From Chlorobiaceae bacterium (lineage in GTDB: Bacteria > Bacteroidota > Ignavibacteria > UBA10030 > SZUA-254), in the NCBI GenBank assembly GCA_013824245.1, contig PNNN01000065.1, positions 1-64,000 on the forward strand: a stretch of DNA of 64,000 nt, read 5' to 3'. The position numbers and the translations under genes were made by a program. Within the stretch, counting starts at the first letter, position 1. Every line of letters starts with the position of its first letter. Positions 1-9,147 of the stretch are shown in pieces. The notes beneath the pieces are model-generated. The model ran no database searches, was not told the origin of the DNA, and was given only the letters and a program-made list of their open reading frames with translations.

Positions 1-19
1 AAAGTAATAATATCTGTAA

Positions 20-68
20 AACCTTGCGAAGGGCTTGCCCTGAACGAAGGGTCTACCTTCGCAAGGTT
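20..68. repeat. Inverted repeat, hairpin element
   Basis: Two exact 13-base arms (AACCTTGCGAAGG at 20-32 and its complement at 56-68) enclose a loop containing CCCTGAACGAAGG. No T-run follows, so it is not a clear intrinsic terminator. The loop resembles the core of the hairpin at 35629-35669, which suggests a dispersed small palindromic element. The rest of 1-205 is an AT-rich leader in which I see no clear promoter. Confidence 0.7.
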
Positions 69-205
69 ACAAATAAAGTTTTAAGCGGGATTTCTGGGGA
101 GAAAAAGAAGTTCTCTTGAAATCTGAAATTAAAAATAAACTAAAACTAATTAACAATTAATTCTCTAATCCACCAATTAAATAACTATTTACAAAGGAGT
201 TAAAC

Positions 206-760
206 ATGAAGAAACTCATGTTCTTATTGGTTGCTGTGTTACTCGTTTCACTATCAGCAATGTCACAAGTTCAGGGCGTATATGATTATACAGTAACAGG
301 AGCCGGACTCGGTTTAGTGCTTGAAGGCGGAACTGTCGCTGCGGGTCCATTATACTCTGGCGTTTGCTACGAAATCGTCCCTGATCCACAGGGTATCACT
401 TTAGCAGGCGGAATCACCCCAATAACAAACGACGAATTAGCAGAAATTGCACCAGTTACATTAACCGGCGATGCATATGCTAACGTTATGGTAAGCTGTG
501 CGGTTCCAACATTATTGTTAAGTTCCGATGGTTTCGCGCCATTAGGTTTAACATACACTGCAACTTCAGGATTTGCTGATGTTTCTGGCGACGGTACAGT
601 GGGTTTATTCTTTAACCCAACAGCCGGAGCAATCGACATCAATCTTAATGCTGATGGAAATGCTTTCATATGGATCGGATTCAATGCATGCGCACCGAAA
701 TTCGGCGCCGCAGCAGCAGAATGGACCGGACAAGCAATGATCAGTGCACAATACAAATAA
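206..760 (+). CDS. Exported DUF4402-like protein, candidate pilus subunit
   Basis: A 184-residue exported protein. Residues 1-20 form a Sec signal peptide (MKK, a Leu/Val-rich core, then SAMSQ). The mature chain is rich in Gly, Ala and Thr and looks all-beta. Its last strand (WTGQAMISAQYK) resembles the closing strand of DUF4402 proteins. Three cysteines lie at residues 54, 98 and 162. The start is fixed by AAGGAG seven bases upstream. A strong terminator at 807-843 follows, and then come a PapD-like chaperone and an usher-like gene. From that order I infer a structural subunit of a chaperone-usher-type fibre. I cannot see a clear donor-strand motif by eye, so an unrelated exported beta protein remains possible. 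The family resemblance is moderate and the subunit role is inference. Confidence 0.6.
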   Translation: MKKLMFLLVAVLLVSLSAMSQVQGVYDYTVTGAGLGLVLEGGTVAAGPLYSGVCYEIVPDPQGITLAGGITPITNDELAEIAPVTLTGDAYANVMVSCAVPTLLLSSDGFAPLGLTYTATSGFADVSGDGTVGLFFNPTAGAIDINLNADGNAFIWIGFNACAPKFGAAAAEWTGQAMISAQYK

Positions 761-806
761 GGGTCTAGGTTAATATTCTAGATACATACTTGTATTAAAT
801 CGATTG

Positions 807-843
807 AAGGTAGCTTGTAGAAATATTACAAGCTACCTTTTTT
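807..843 (+). terminator. Intrinsic terminator after the subunit gene
   Basis: A perfect 13-bp stem (AAGGTAGCTTGTA at 807-819 pairing with 827-839) with a 7-base loop runs into a T-tract at 838-843. It sits between the subunit gene and the chaperone gene. Any shared transcript must therefore read through it, which would give more subunit than chaperone and usher mRNA. Confidence 0.9.
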
Positions 844-872
844 ATATAAAAACAATGTAGCTGATTCTCCAA

Positions 873-1721
873 GTGTCTAAAACGATGATAAAATACCGAA
901 CAATAATAATCCTTTCTGTAATAATATTTTCGATATGTTTTTTCCAAATAGGTTTTGCCGGTATTTCGGTAATACCAAAACATGTTTTCATGGATGATTT
1001 GCGCAAAACTGCTCCAATAACCGTGAGGAATATGGATAACAGCGAGGTTGAGGTTCATATCAAAATTATTTTTGGTTACGTTACCACCGATGATACCGGG
1101 AAATCAATTATCGTAATGGATTCAATTTCAGTCGATTCAAATTCTTCAGCCAGGTGGATTCGTCCTTATCCGGTCCGTTTTGTTTTAGGCGGAGGAGAAT
1201 CGCAAACTGTAAGGTTAGTAGCAACACCATCGCCCGGACTTGCAGATGGAGAATACTGGTGCAGAGTATTGATTACATCATATCCGCGTGGAATAACTAC
1301 ATCGAGCAAAAAAACATCAACTAAGGGTGCAATGACATTCGCATACGAAATTGGACTTCCAATTTATTTTCGACATGGAAAAATTAGTACTGGCTTAGAT
1401 CAACATGATTTTTCTTTGAAAAAAATAGACAATGAATTAGAAGTTCACCTAGATCTGGAAAGAACCGGCAATGCATCTTTTAACGGATCACAGATGATAA
1501 GAATTAGAAATAAAGAAGGCGAGGTAGTTCGGACTGTCGAATCTGAAAATCTTGTTGTGTTTAACAAGTATAAACTGAAAGAAAAAGTGAAGGTAAGCGA
1601 TTTGCCTGCCGGTATGTATAATATTGAATTAGAGATTTTATCAAAACGTAAAGATATCAGCGCAAAATATTTATTGTCATCTCCCCCGCTAAGATTATCG
1701 GGGAAAATTGAGTTACCATAA
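873..1721 (+). CDS. PapD-like periplasmic chaperone
   Basis: A protein of about 280 residues with an N-terminal hydrophobic export segment (roughly residues 9-29). It is followed by an immunoglobulin-like domain that reads like the N-terminal domain of pilus chaperones. The stretch RPYPVRFVLGGGESQTVRL matches the conserved P-x-R-x-x-L-x-x-G-x-x-Q-x-V-R-L strand, and DGEYWCRVLI follows where PapD-type proteins carry their G1-strand region. The second half has a further beta domain. Such chaperones cap pilin subunits in the periplasm and deliver them to an outer-membrane usher. The start is GTG at 873 or ATG at 885, and neither has a clear ribosome-binding site. The usher-like gene follows within 15 bases. 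The assignment rests on motif pattern and gene order. A stand-alone Ig-like exported protein is the alternative. Confidence 0.7.
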   Translation: MSKTMIKYRTIIILSVIIFSICFFQIGFAGISVIPKHVFMDDLRKTAPITVRNMDNSEVEVHIKIIFGYVTTDDTGKSIIVMDSISVDSNSSARWIRPYPVRFVLGGGESQTVRLVATPSPGLADGEYWCRVLITSYPRGITTSSKKTSTKGAMTFAYEIGLPIYFRHGKISTGLDQHDFSLKKIDNELEVHLDLERTGNASFNGSQMIRIRNKEGEVVRTVESENLVVFNKYKLKEKVKVSDLPAGMYNIELEILSKRKDISAKYLLSSPPLRLSGKIELP

Positions 1722-1734
1722 AATAGGGTGGAGT

Positions 1735-4287
1735 GTGAAAAAGGGAATTCACATAGCGTTATTATTAATTTTCGTAATATCGCATCTCATCGGTCAAGCT
1801 ACTCAAGAAGAGCGCATACCGATTGAATTGCGTGTTACCGGTATTGGATCGATACCTCTTGAAGTTATCGCTCTTGATACAATTATTTATTTCAATTCAA
1901 AAACTATTTTTGATTTTCTCGGTATATATAATACTTACTTCTCCGAAAGGCAAACTATTGAAGGCTTTTACAAAAATAAAAGGACCCCTTACGTAATAGA
2001 TTGCTCTGTACCCGAAGCAAGGATGAAGAAAATATCGGTGCCATTAACATCAGACGATTTTCTGATAAGGGACATGGAGGTATATCTTAATAAAGATTTT
2101 ATCAATAAATTTTTTAAATTAGATTTGCGATATAATAAAAGACGACTGCTCGTCGAAATGCCGAGAGTAGGAGATCTTCCGAGGGTGAAATATATTGAGC
2201 AACTACGACGGCGTGAACATTTAGCCGAAAGCGCAATAAATCTTCCGCCACCCGAAATGACAATCGACAGATCGTTCTACATTATTGATGGAGGACGGCT
2301 TACATATAATTTTTATAACAGGTTTACTAAATCCACCTCTCCCCACAGGAATTATAATTTTAATTATGGTGGAGGTATTTTAGGTGGCGATATAAACTTA
2401 CGTTATTATGGTACCCAGAGAAAATTTCGTTCTTTTGATCAATTTCGGGCGAAATGGAGATATCCGATTTTTAACCAACCATATTTACGTCAAATCATAG
2501 TCGGTGATTTGGTTTCCTCGGGTTTTTTAGCTAGTCTCGTCCGAGGTTTCGGAATTACAAATAAGCCCTTGCAACAAAGATATTTTTTTGGTAACGAAGA
2601 TGTTGAAGGTGTATTTTCACCTAATATTGATGTAGAATTGAAAAGCACCCAAAGTGATTATCAATTTTCTAGAACCGATTCAAGTGGTAAATATTATTTT
2701 AGTTTGCCAATATATTATGGCCAAGGAAGATCCACTATCCAGACGCTTGATCCGTGGGGTTTTCAGGAGATGGAACAATTCCGTTCTAATCTGCCTGTTT
2801 CCATGGTGCCACCCGGAACTGTGGAGTATTCAGTCATAGCCGGTAAAGCTCGATATGGATTAAAACGTTATACTTCGACTGCAAATTTACAATGGGGAGT
2901 AACCTCAAATCTGACTATAGGTTCAACTCTATCTTATTTTGATCAACCGAAAATGAGGTCAAAAATTTATCCTACTATTAATTCTATTGTTCGCATTAAC
3001 TCGGGTATGTCATTCGATTTGCAAGTCACGCCATTAGCTTATTCCAGCGCGAAATTACAGTGTTTGCTTCCCTCCGATGTTGAAATAAAAGCTAATGCAA
3101 TTTATTATGCAGAAAATATTTATTTCAATCCAGCACGGTTGAAAAATAAATACGACATTTTAACAAACATACCATTTTCAGCGTGGGGTGGTTTCAGTGT
3201 AAATCTCGTTCAAGCGAGTTTACATACCTATCGTTATAGAAACGCTGATTTATCATTTTATTTAACATCGCGTTTTATATCTACCAGATTTTTATCACGT
3301 TGGTCTTGGCGCGTAAATGGGGAGAAAAATATTTTATTAACACGCCAATCATATTTTGACATATCATTAAATCTTCCATTGGGTGTATTTATAATGGGCG
3401 AAGCGTCGTATAATCATGTGCGAAAAGAGTTGGAGATTGTAGGTGTATCAATCAATAAAATATTGTTCAATTCGTTGCACATAGGATTTTCTCATAATCG
3501 ATTACCGATATTCGGATATAACATAACTTCCTTGCGTCTCGAATATGTTTTTCCTTTTGTACGTGCTATAGCCGGTGCTTCTCAGAATGGTCCTCATATG
3601 AGAGAATATTTTGCGGGTGCTACCGGTACGGTTAATTTTTCTATCCGTCCATTTTTTATGCTGCCCGAAAACAGGATGACTAATTTGGGATTTGGCGGAT
3701 TGAAAATAAATCCATTCTTTGATACTAACTCTAATGGTGTTCTTGATGACGATGAAGTGGAAACCAAAGAGGGAAAAGTGTTGTTTAGCAATGTATCAAG
3801 AAGTTCTAAAGTAGCCGCGATTCCAGTTACATCGAATAGATTAATGAGACTACCATCATACGAAGAATATGATATATCGCTCGATCCACAGTCGCTTGAG
3901 AACCCGATGTGGACCCCAACCACCGGAGTAGTTCGAGTATCGGCAGAGCCCGATCGAATCAAAGAAATTAATATTCCGCTGGTTATAGGCGGAACGATAC
4001 GCGGGATGATCAAAGTTCAAGGGACACAAATGCCGGCAGAAGGAATAAAAGTTATACTTCGTGCAAAAAGAAATAGTAACGGGAAAAAATATACAACCAC
4101 ATCGTTCTCGACGGGAGAATATGAATTCTCAACTATACCGCCCGGTAAGTACCGGCTCGAATTGGAAGATGTACAATTAACACAGTTAGGTTATAAATTT
4201 CAACCTCTCGGTTTTGATGTAGAAGTTCGAACTTCGGAAGAGGGCGATTTAATTAGTGAAAAAGATTTTACGCTGTTGCCTAAATGA
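1735..4287 (+). CDS. Usher-like outer-membrane protein
   Basis: An outer-membrane protein of about 850 residues. After a signal peptide (KKGIHIALLLIFVISHLIGQ) comes an N-terminal periplasmic region to about residue 190, then a Tyr/Phe-rich beta-barrel region. The barrel is interrupted by a stretch reading GVFSPNIDVELKSTQSDY...YYFSLPI...VPPGTVEYSVIAGKARYG. This parallels the usher plug pattern, in which a fibre-like segment is followed by V-P-x-G-x-x-x-Y-x-x-x-x-G-x-x-R-Y. A DTNSNGVLDDDE loop (calcium-like) and a Cna-B/carboxypeptidase-regulatory-like beta domain form the C-terminus. I prefer the GTG start at 1735, with AGGG upstream. A TTG at 1708 would overlap the chaperone gene by 14 bases. 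Ushers secrete and assemble chaperone-bound pilins. The sequence is divergent and the call leans on the neighbouring chaperone. Confidence 0.6.
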   Translation: MKKGIHIALLLIFVISHLIGQATQEERIPIELRVTGIGSIPLEVIALDTIIYFNSKTIFDFLGIYNTYFSERQTIEGFYKNKRTPYVIDCSVPEARMKKISVPLTSDDFLIRDMEVYLNKDFINKFFKLDLRYNKRRLLVEMPRVGDLPRVKYIEQLRRREHLAESAINLPPPEMTIDRSFYIIDGGRLTYNFYNRFTKSTSPHRNYNFNYGGGILGGDINLRYYGTQRKFRSFDQFRAKWRYPIFNQPYLRQIIVGDLVSSGFLASLVRGFGITNKPLQQRYFFGNEDVEGVFSPNIDVELKSTQSDYQFSRTDSSGKYYFSLPIYYGQGRSTIQTLDPWGFQEMEQFRSNLPVSMVPPGTVEYSVIAGKARYGLKRYTSTANLQWGVTSNLTIGSTLSYFDQPKMRSKIYPTINSIVRINSGMSFDLQVTPLAYSSAKLQCLLPSDVEIKANAIYYAENIYFNPARLKNKYDILTNIPFSAWGGFSVNLVQASLHTYRYRNADLSFYLTSRFISTRFLSRWSWRVNGEKNILLTRQSYFDISLNLPLGVFIMGEASYNHVRKELEIVGVSINKILFNSLHIGFSHNRLPIFGYNITSLRLEYVFPFVRAIAGASQNGPHMREYFAGATGTVNFSIRPFFMLPENRMTNLGFGGLKINPFFDTNSNGVLDDDEVETKEGKVLFSNVSRSSKVAAIPVTSNRLMRLPSYEEYDISLDPQSLENPMWTPTTGVVRVSAEPDRIKEINIPLVIGGTIRGMIKVQGTQMPAEGIKVILRAKRNSNGKKYTTTSFSTGEYEFSTIPPGKYRLELEDVQLTQLGYKFQPLGFDVEVRTSEEGDLISEKDFTLLPK

Positions 4288-4333
4288 TGACTATAGGGAG
4301 AATGATGTATTGTGATGAAGGAGTATGATAATT

Positions 4334-6541
4334 ATGTGTAACTTATTTAGAATATTAGGATTATTTTTAATTTACTCACTTTTTCTTGCTTCATTTGCTT
4401 TTGCGCAGGAAGAAGATGATTCGTTGTCCACCGCAGATTTTAATTTTCTTGCAAATCCGGATAATGATGCAGAAGAGCTTTTAAGTATAGATGAAATAAA
4501 TGCAGGATTAAACTGGCACTGGATGAATCCGTACCCCCAAGGGAATTCGCTCTACAGTGTCGACATATATCGCGATACTGGAATGTGTGCGGTTGGGGAT
4601 ATCGAAAATTTTATCCTCACTACCGATCGGGGAGCATCGTGGTTAAATAAACCTTCAGCCGGTTACGGAACCAGACGCTTCATGGTCGTTGATGCAGTGA
4701 ATGAGAAATATATTTATGCGGCGGGGACACAGGGGCTTGTTGTTCGCTCGACTGATGGTGGAAATAATTGGACTGTTCTACCTTTTGGCACATCTATGCC
4801 CATACATGCAATGAAATTTGTTGATACACTTGCCGGCTGGATAGCCGGTTTTAACGGTATTATTGCCAAAACAACAGACGGTGGAACAACGTGGATCCAT
4901 CAAAATTTATTCAGTTATATTCGCGTTAGAGGGATTGAATTTATCGACACACAGCGCGGATGGGTTGTTGGCGATTCGGGGAGAGTATTTTCGACTACGA
5001 ACGGGGGGACAACTTGGACATCGCAAAACTCTGGTGTTAATAAAGCATTAACTTCGGTTCGTTTCGTGAATGCAGATACGGGCTGGATAGCAGGAGATGG
5101 CGGTGTAATTAGGAGAACCACAAATGGTGGTATTTCTTGGTTATTGCAGGGCGTACCGGTTGTTACATATCAAGCAATTGATTTTACGGACGGACAATAT
5201 GGATGGGCTGTGGGGCAAAACGGGACGATAATAAAAACAACAAATGGCGGACTTGCCTGGACAACATCTACTACAGCAGTAACAAATTGGTTGACAGGAG
5301 TGAAATTCGCTAATCGTTCACTTGGATGGGCTATCGGTTATGGCGGTGTAATACTCCAATCAAATGATGGAGGATCTTCCTGGTCCCAATTGAATAGAGG
5401 CGAGAGCGGATACTTTCGTGGTGTACATTTTGTAACATCTGAGATTGGATGGGCTGTTGGCGATTTGGGTATAATAACGAAAACTACCAACGCCGGCTTA
5501 AACTGGACCCGACAAAATTCAGGAATGCTTCTGAGATTTAATGCAGTATATTTTGTAAATCAATTGATCGGGTGGGCGGTTGGGAAATCAGGCGTTGTCG
5601 TTCATACAACAGATGGTGGTTCAACCTGGATCGAACAAAGCACCCCGACGTTAAGTACTTTATATGGAGTGCACTTCTACGATTCTCAGAATGGAGTTGC
5701 AGTTGGTACGCGCGGGAAAATCCTTCGTACAACGAATGGCGGCTCAACATGGATATCGAAAAATGCAAATACATCAATTCAGCTAAATAGCGTTAAGATG
5801 GTAACGGATTTGTCCGTATGGGCATGTGGAAGGAATGGACTTCTTGTTCGATCATACGATGGTGGAAATGGCTGGGTACCACAAGAGATTCGGTCTCAAC
5901 GTAACAATCTTAGCAGTATTGATTTTATATCGGCAGATCGCGGAATAGCAGTCGGGAATCGGGGAACAATAGTTCTCACCACAAACGGCGGATCGAGTTG
6001 GAGTACGATGACTTCAGGTACCAAGCGTAATTTATTGGGAGTCAAATTTGTTAACGCTAATCAGGTGTGGGCTGTTGGTGATTACGGCACATTGCTTCAC
6101 TCGGTTGATGGGGGCGGCAGTTGGAGCCGTGTTGGTAGCGGCACATCAAATGTTTTGACCGGATTATCGTTTATTGATTCAACACGAGGATGGGTCGTTG
6201 GACGGAATTCTACAATTCTCCGTTACGATTCAGGTGGTGGCTATACACCTCCACGAATTATTCCTCAACCTTTAATTGCCGAATTGGGAAATTACCCTAA
6301 CCCGTTCAATCCCCGGACAAAAATTTCATTCAAAGTTCTTGAATCATCTGCACTAACAATCCGACTATTCAATATCAACGGTGAAGAAATATCTCGATTG
6401 GCAGACCATCGGGAATATGAAATTGGTAACCACAACATCGATTTCGATTTTTCTAATTATTCAACTGGCGTTTATTTTGTTCAAATATTGTCAGAGCGAA
6501 ATAAATATCAGATAACCCGAAAATTACTTTATATCAAATAG
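4334..6541 (+). CDS. Ycf48-like beta-propeller protein with T9SS tail
   Basis: A secreted protein of about 735 residues. A signal peptide (LFRILGLFLIYSLFLASFAFAQ) precedes a long array of roughly 45-residue repeats with the pattern GWAVG...G-x-I-x-x-TTNGG-x-x-W, typical of Ycf48/Hcf136-like and BNR propellers. The last 95 residues are a T9SS type A-like sorting domain (NYPNPFNP, then STGVYFVQIL and KLLYIK), so export across the outer membrane and surface attachment are expected. AAGGAG at 4318-4323 is ten bases from ATG 4334 but only one from ATG 4325, so I favour 4334. It starts 46 bases after the usher gene and is followed 26 bases on by a paralogous gene, so co-transcription is plausible. 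The ligand is unknown. Confidence 0.85.
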   Translation: MCNLFRILGLFLIYSLFLASFAFAQEEDDSLSTADFNFLANPDNDAEELLSIDEINAGLNWHWMNPYPQGNSLYSVDIYRDTGMCAVGDIENFILTTDRGASWLNKPSAGYGTRRFMVVDAVNEKYIYAAGTQGLVVRSTDGGNNWTVLPFGTSMPIHAMKFVDTLAGWIAGFNGIIAKTTDGGTTWIHQNLFSYIRVRGIEFIDTQRGWVVGDSGRVFSTTNGGTTWTSQNSGVNKALTSVRFVNADTGWIAGDGGVIRRTTNGGISWLLQGVPVVTYQAIDFTDGQYGWAVGQNGTIIKTTNGGLAWTTSTTAVTNWLTGVKFANRSLGWAIGYGGVILQSNDGGSSWSQLNRGESGYFRGVHFVTSEIGWAVGDLGIITKTTNAGLNWTRQNSGMLLRFNAVYFVNQLIGWAVGKSGVVVHTTDGGSTWIEQSTPTLSTLYGVHFYDSQNGVAVGTRGKILRTTNGGSTWISKNANTSIQLNSVKMVTDLSVWACGRNGLLVRSYDGGNGWVPQEIRSQRNNLSSIDFISADRGIAVGNRGTIVLTTNGGSSWSTMTSGTKRNLLGVKFVNANQVWAVGDYGTLLHSVDGGGSWSRVGSGTSNVLTGLSFIDSTRGWVVGRNSTILRYDSGGGYTPPRIIPQPLIAELGNYPNPFNPRTKISFKVLESSALTIRLFNINGEEISRLADHREYEIGNHNIDFDFSNYSTGVYFVQILSERNKYQITRKLLYIK

Positions 6542-6567
6542 GAATAAGGGGGGAGCTCGAATCAAAT

Positions 6568-8805
6568 ATGTCTAACAAAATCAAACATACAAGACGAGGC
6601 ATGATTTCCTACCAAGTATTATTCTTTCTATTAGTGATTTCATTGTTCATGATCTCCACTAATCTCTCAAGTCAAATTATCGATTCATCCGGCTGGTTCT
6701 GGCAAAATCCCCTTCCCCAAGGGAACGATCTTTATGGGATAACAACCGTTGACGCTCAACATGTTTATGCAGTCGGAGATGCAGGAATGCTGTTAAATAG
6801 CACTGATGGTGGTGTTTCTTGGTCGATACAAGGTAACATCGAAGATATTCGAACGTCATTACGATCGATAAAATTCCCAATTCAAACTAATGGTTGGATA
6901 GTGGGAGAACAGGGTAGGATACTGAATACAACCAATAGCGGTGAAAGCTGGAGAGTTCGTTATGTGGGGACATCGAATATTCTCAAAGATGTTTTTTTTC
7001 TGGATAGAAATCTTGGCTGGGTAGCAGGTCAAAACGGATATTTGATTCGCACAACGAACAGCGGTTCATCATGGGAACGGTTAGGACTTAATCTTACAAA
7101 CTCACTTAATTCTATTCAGTTTATTTCGCCTCAGGTTGGTTTTATAGCTGCAGATCAGCATACCTTGTATTCAACAAAGAACAACGGTAATGACTGGCAG
7201 TCAACCGATACTTTAGTCTCACCACGCGATTTTGTCAGTCTCAAATTTATTAATTCTTCAAATGGATGGATTCTATCTCGAGAATTTGGTGATATTTTTA
7301 TTACAACTGATGCAGGTTCAAACTGGACAAAAAAAACTACCGGTAGTGGAAATCTGAATGCCCTCGATTTTTTCTCTCAGCAAGTTGGAGTTGTCGTCGG
7401 TAATAATGGTCTATTATTAAGAAGCGTAACTGGTGGTGTTGTCTGGAACAAAACCGTTCTTGATAGTACTACGGACTTTATGAACGTATCTGTTTTACCG
7501 TCGCCAAACTCTGTCGGCTGGCTCGTTGGTACAAATGGACGAATTTGGAAAACAACGGACAGCGGAATTAATTGGGATAATTACTCAAGCGGCGATGTGA
7601 GCGATATGCGGGGGCTTGCTGTCCTTGATCAGAACCGAGCTTTTGCCTCATGTGCTAATGGCGTTATCATGTTCACAAGAAATGGCGGTACAAAGTGGGA
7701 TACTGTTCGTACAAATCACAATATCGTTTTAAACTCAATAGATTTTCTTGACGAGTTGACAGGCGTTGCTGTTGGCGATTCGGGTTTCATTTTGTACACC
7801 TTAGATCGTGGTTTGAATTGGACAAAACTTACGAACGTTGTTACAAGCCGCCTCCTAAAAATTAAATTATATTCCTCTCTCGTCGGCATCGCTGTTGGAG
7901 AAGAAGGAGTTATACTGCGTTCAACTAATGGCGGACTTGACTGGAACCTCATTCAGCTTCATCAAAATTATCGTATTGCTGATGTTCAGTTCGTAGATAA
8001 AGATACGATTATTGCAGTAGGCGATTCTTCCGGATTGGGAAGGATGTTCAAAAGTACAGACGCTGGCTTAACATGGGATATTCCACATGCTGAACCTTAT
8101 ATGGCATTATTATCGGTTCAATTTATTTCACCCAGAACAGGATTTGCCTCTGGCCGTAACGGAACAATTCTTACAACAACAGATTATGGCACAACATGGT
8201 ACCCTCGAAGAATTAGCGAATCTTCTTTAAAAGTAGATTTTCAATCAATCTTCTTCAGCGACGATAGTGTTGGATGGGTTGCGGGACGCAAAGGTACAGT
8301 ATTAAAAAGTATAAACGGAGGAAAAAATTGGTTCGCTCTTGCAAGCGGCACTAACCGCGATTTGTATGCGGCAAATTTTATTTCCGATAAAGTTGGGTGG
8401 ATTATTGGTGATCGCGGCACAATTTTAAAAACCATTGATGGAGGCGGTCGTATTTTAAATACAGATCCGATAGTTTCCAAAACTGCTAAGGAGATTAGAT
8501 TATTGCCTAATTTCCCTAATCCATACTACCCAATGAATCATCCAATGGGTACATATCTACCTTTCGAATTAGATGTATCCACATTTGTTACGCTAAAAAT
8601 TTACGACCTGCTTGGGCGGAAGATACAAGAAATTCCACTCGGTTATGTTTCCGCCGGAGTTTATGATAATTCACGCGGTAATCCGTTTGCTCCATCTTGG
8701 GATGGAAGAGATATGAATGGTATATCGGTCACAACCGGCGTCTACGTCTACGCTCTCTCAACTCCGCGGGCGCGGGATACAGGGAAATTACTCCTGATCA
8801 GATGA
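6568..8805 (+). CDS. Second Ycf48-like propeller protein with divergent T9SS tail
   Basis: A paralogue of the preceding gene, 745 residues, with the same mature N-terminus style (WFWQNPLPQGNDLYGI against WHWMNPYPQGNSLYSV). It has about a dozen GW-x-x-G...TT-x-x-G-x-x-W propeller repeats. A hydrophobic signal segment spans about residues 13-35. The C-terminal sorting domain is unusual: NPFNP is replaced by NPYYPMNHPMG, and an extended SWDGRDMNGISVTTGVYVYAL precedes the final KLLLIR. The start ATG has AAGGGGGGAG about 12 bases upstream. Transcription probably ends at the hairpins at 8835-8942. Tandem duplication followed by divergence explains the pair. The binding target is not evident. Confidence 0.85.
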   Translation: MSNKIKHTRRGMISYQVLFFLLVISLFMISTNLSSQIIDSSGWFWQNPLPQGNDLYGITTVDAQHVYAVGDAGMLLNSTDGGVSWSIQGNIEDIRTSLRSIKFPIQTNGWIVGEQGRILNTTNSGESWRVRYVGTSNILKDVFFLDRNLGWVAGQNGYLIRTTNSGSSWERLGLNLTNSLNSIQFISPQVGFIAADQHTLYSTKNNGNDWQSTDTLVSPRDFVSLKFINSSNGWILSREFGDIFITTDAGSNWTKKTTGSGNLNALDFFSQQVGVVVGNNGLLLRSVTGGVVWNKTVLDSTTDFMNVSVLPSPNSVGWLVGTNGRIWKTTDSGINWDNYSSGDVSDMRGLAVLDQNRAFASCANGVIMFTRNGGTKWDTVRTNHNIVLNSIDFLDELTGVAVGDSGFILYTLDRGLNWTKLTNVVTSRLLKIKLYSSLVGIAVGEEGVILRSTNGGLDWNLIQLHQNYRIADVQFVDKDTIIAVGDSSGLGRMFKSTDAGLTWDIPHAEPYMALLSVQFISPRTGFASGRNGTILTTTDYGTTWYPRRISESSLKVDFQSIFFSDDSVGWVAGRKGTVLKSINGGKNWFALASGTNRDLYAANFISDKVGWIIGDRGTILKTIDGGGRILNTDPIVSKTAKEIRLLPNFPNPYYPMNHPMGTYLPFELDVSTFVTLKIYDLLGRKIQEIPLGYVSAGVYDNSRGNPFAPSWDGRDMNGISVTTGVYVYALSTPRARDTGKLLLIR

Positions 8806-8834
8806 AAATGGATCTCATCAGTCAAACCCTTAGA

Positions 8835-8882
8835 AAACCTCCGACTTTTTACTATGATGTCGATAGTAAAAGTCGGAGGTTT
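8835..8882. terminator. AAACCTCC/GGAGGTTT hairpin, probable terminator
   Basis: Arms at 8835-8855 and 8863-8882 pair over about 20 bases with one bulged T; the loop is GATGTCG. The outer arms are AAACCTCCG and CGGAGGTTT, and the sequence ACTATGATG spans the end of the first arm. The hairpin at 34855-34902 shares both features and the one at 35569-35616 shares the arms. There is only a weak T-run after it. Confidence 0.7.
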
Positions 8883-8904
8883 AACTTTTGATCGATAGAA
8901 TAAC

Positions 8905-8942
8905 CACCCGCCCGCGTAATAGCCGACGGGTGTTTTGTTTTT
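8905..8942 (+). terminator. Intrinsic terminator
   Basis: A short GC-rich stem (CACCCG at 8905-8910 with CGGGTG at 8927-8932, 16-base loop) runs into TTTTGTTTTT. It closes the 1735-8805 gene group. Confidence 0.75.
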
Positions 8943-9147
8943 ATATGGAAATTTACAATATTAGTGTAACTTTAAAGCCGGTATTTTCTAAATTGGTTAT
9001 CAAAAAATAACTCAGCTTGAATGCTAAAAAGCTTAGCGCTCTTTGCGTTTATATTTTTTTTAAAAAACTCTTCAGACGAAAATTAAAATATTTTTAAAAG
9101 ACAAACAACCCACAAAATCACACATTAATATTTTGGAGGAAAGGATT
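8943..9147. other. AT-rich intergenic leader
   Basis: About 205 bases between the terminator at 8942 and the ATG at 9148. It holds the ribosome-binding site GGAGGA at 9135-9140, seven bases from the ATG. I see no promoter with both boxes in good spacing and no open reading frame worth calling. Confidence 0.6.

Noticed and set aside
367-756. Minus-strand open frame opposite the DUF4402-like gene
   Set aside because: The plus-strand gene has a signal peptide and a good ribosome-binding site; the reverse frame has neither and no recognisable domain.
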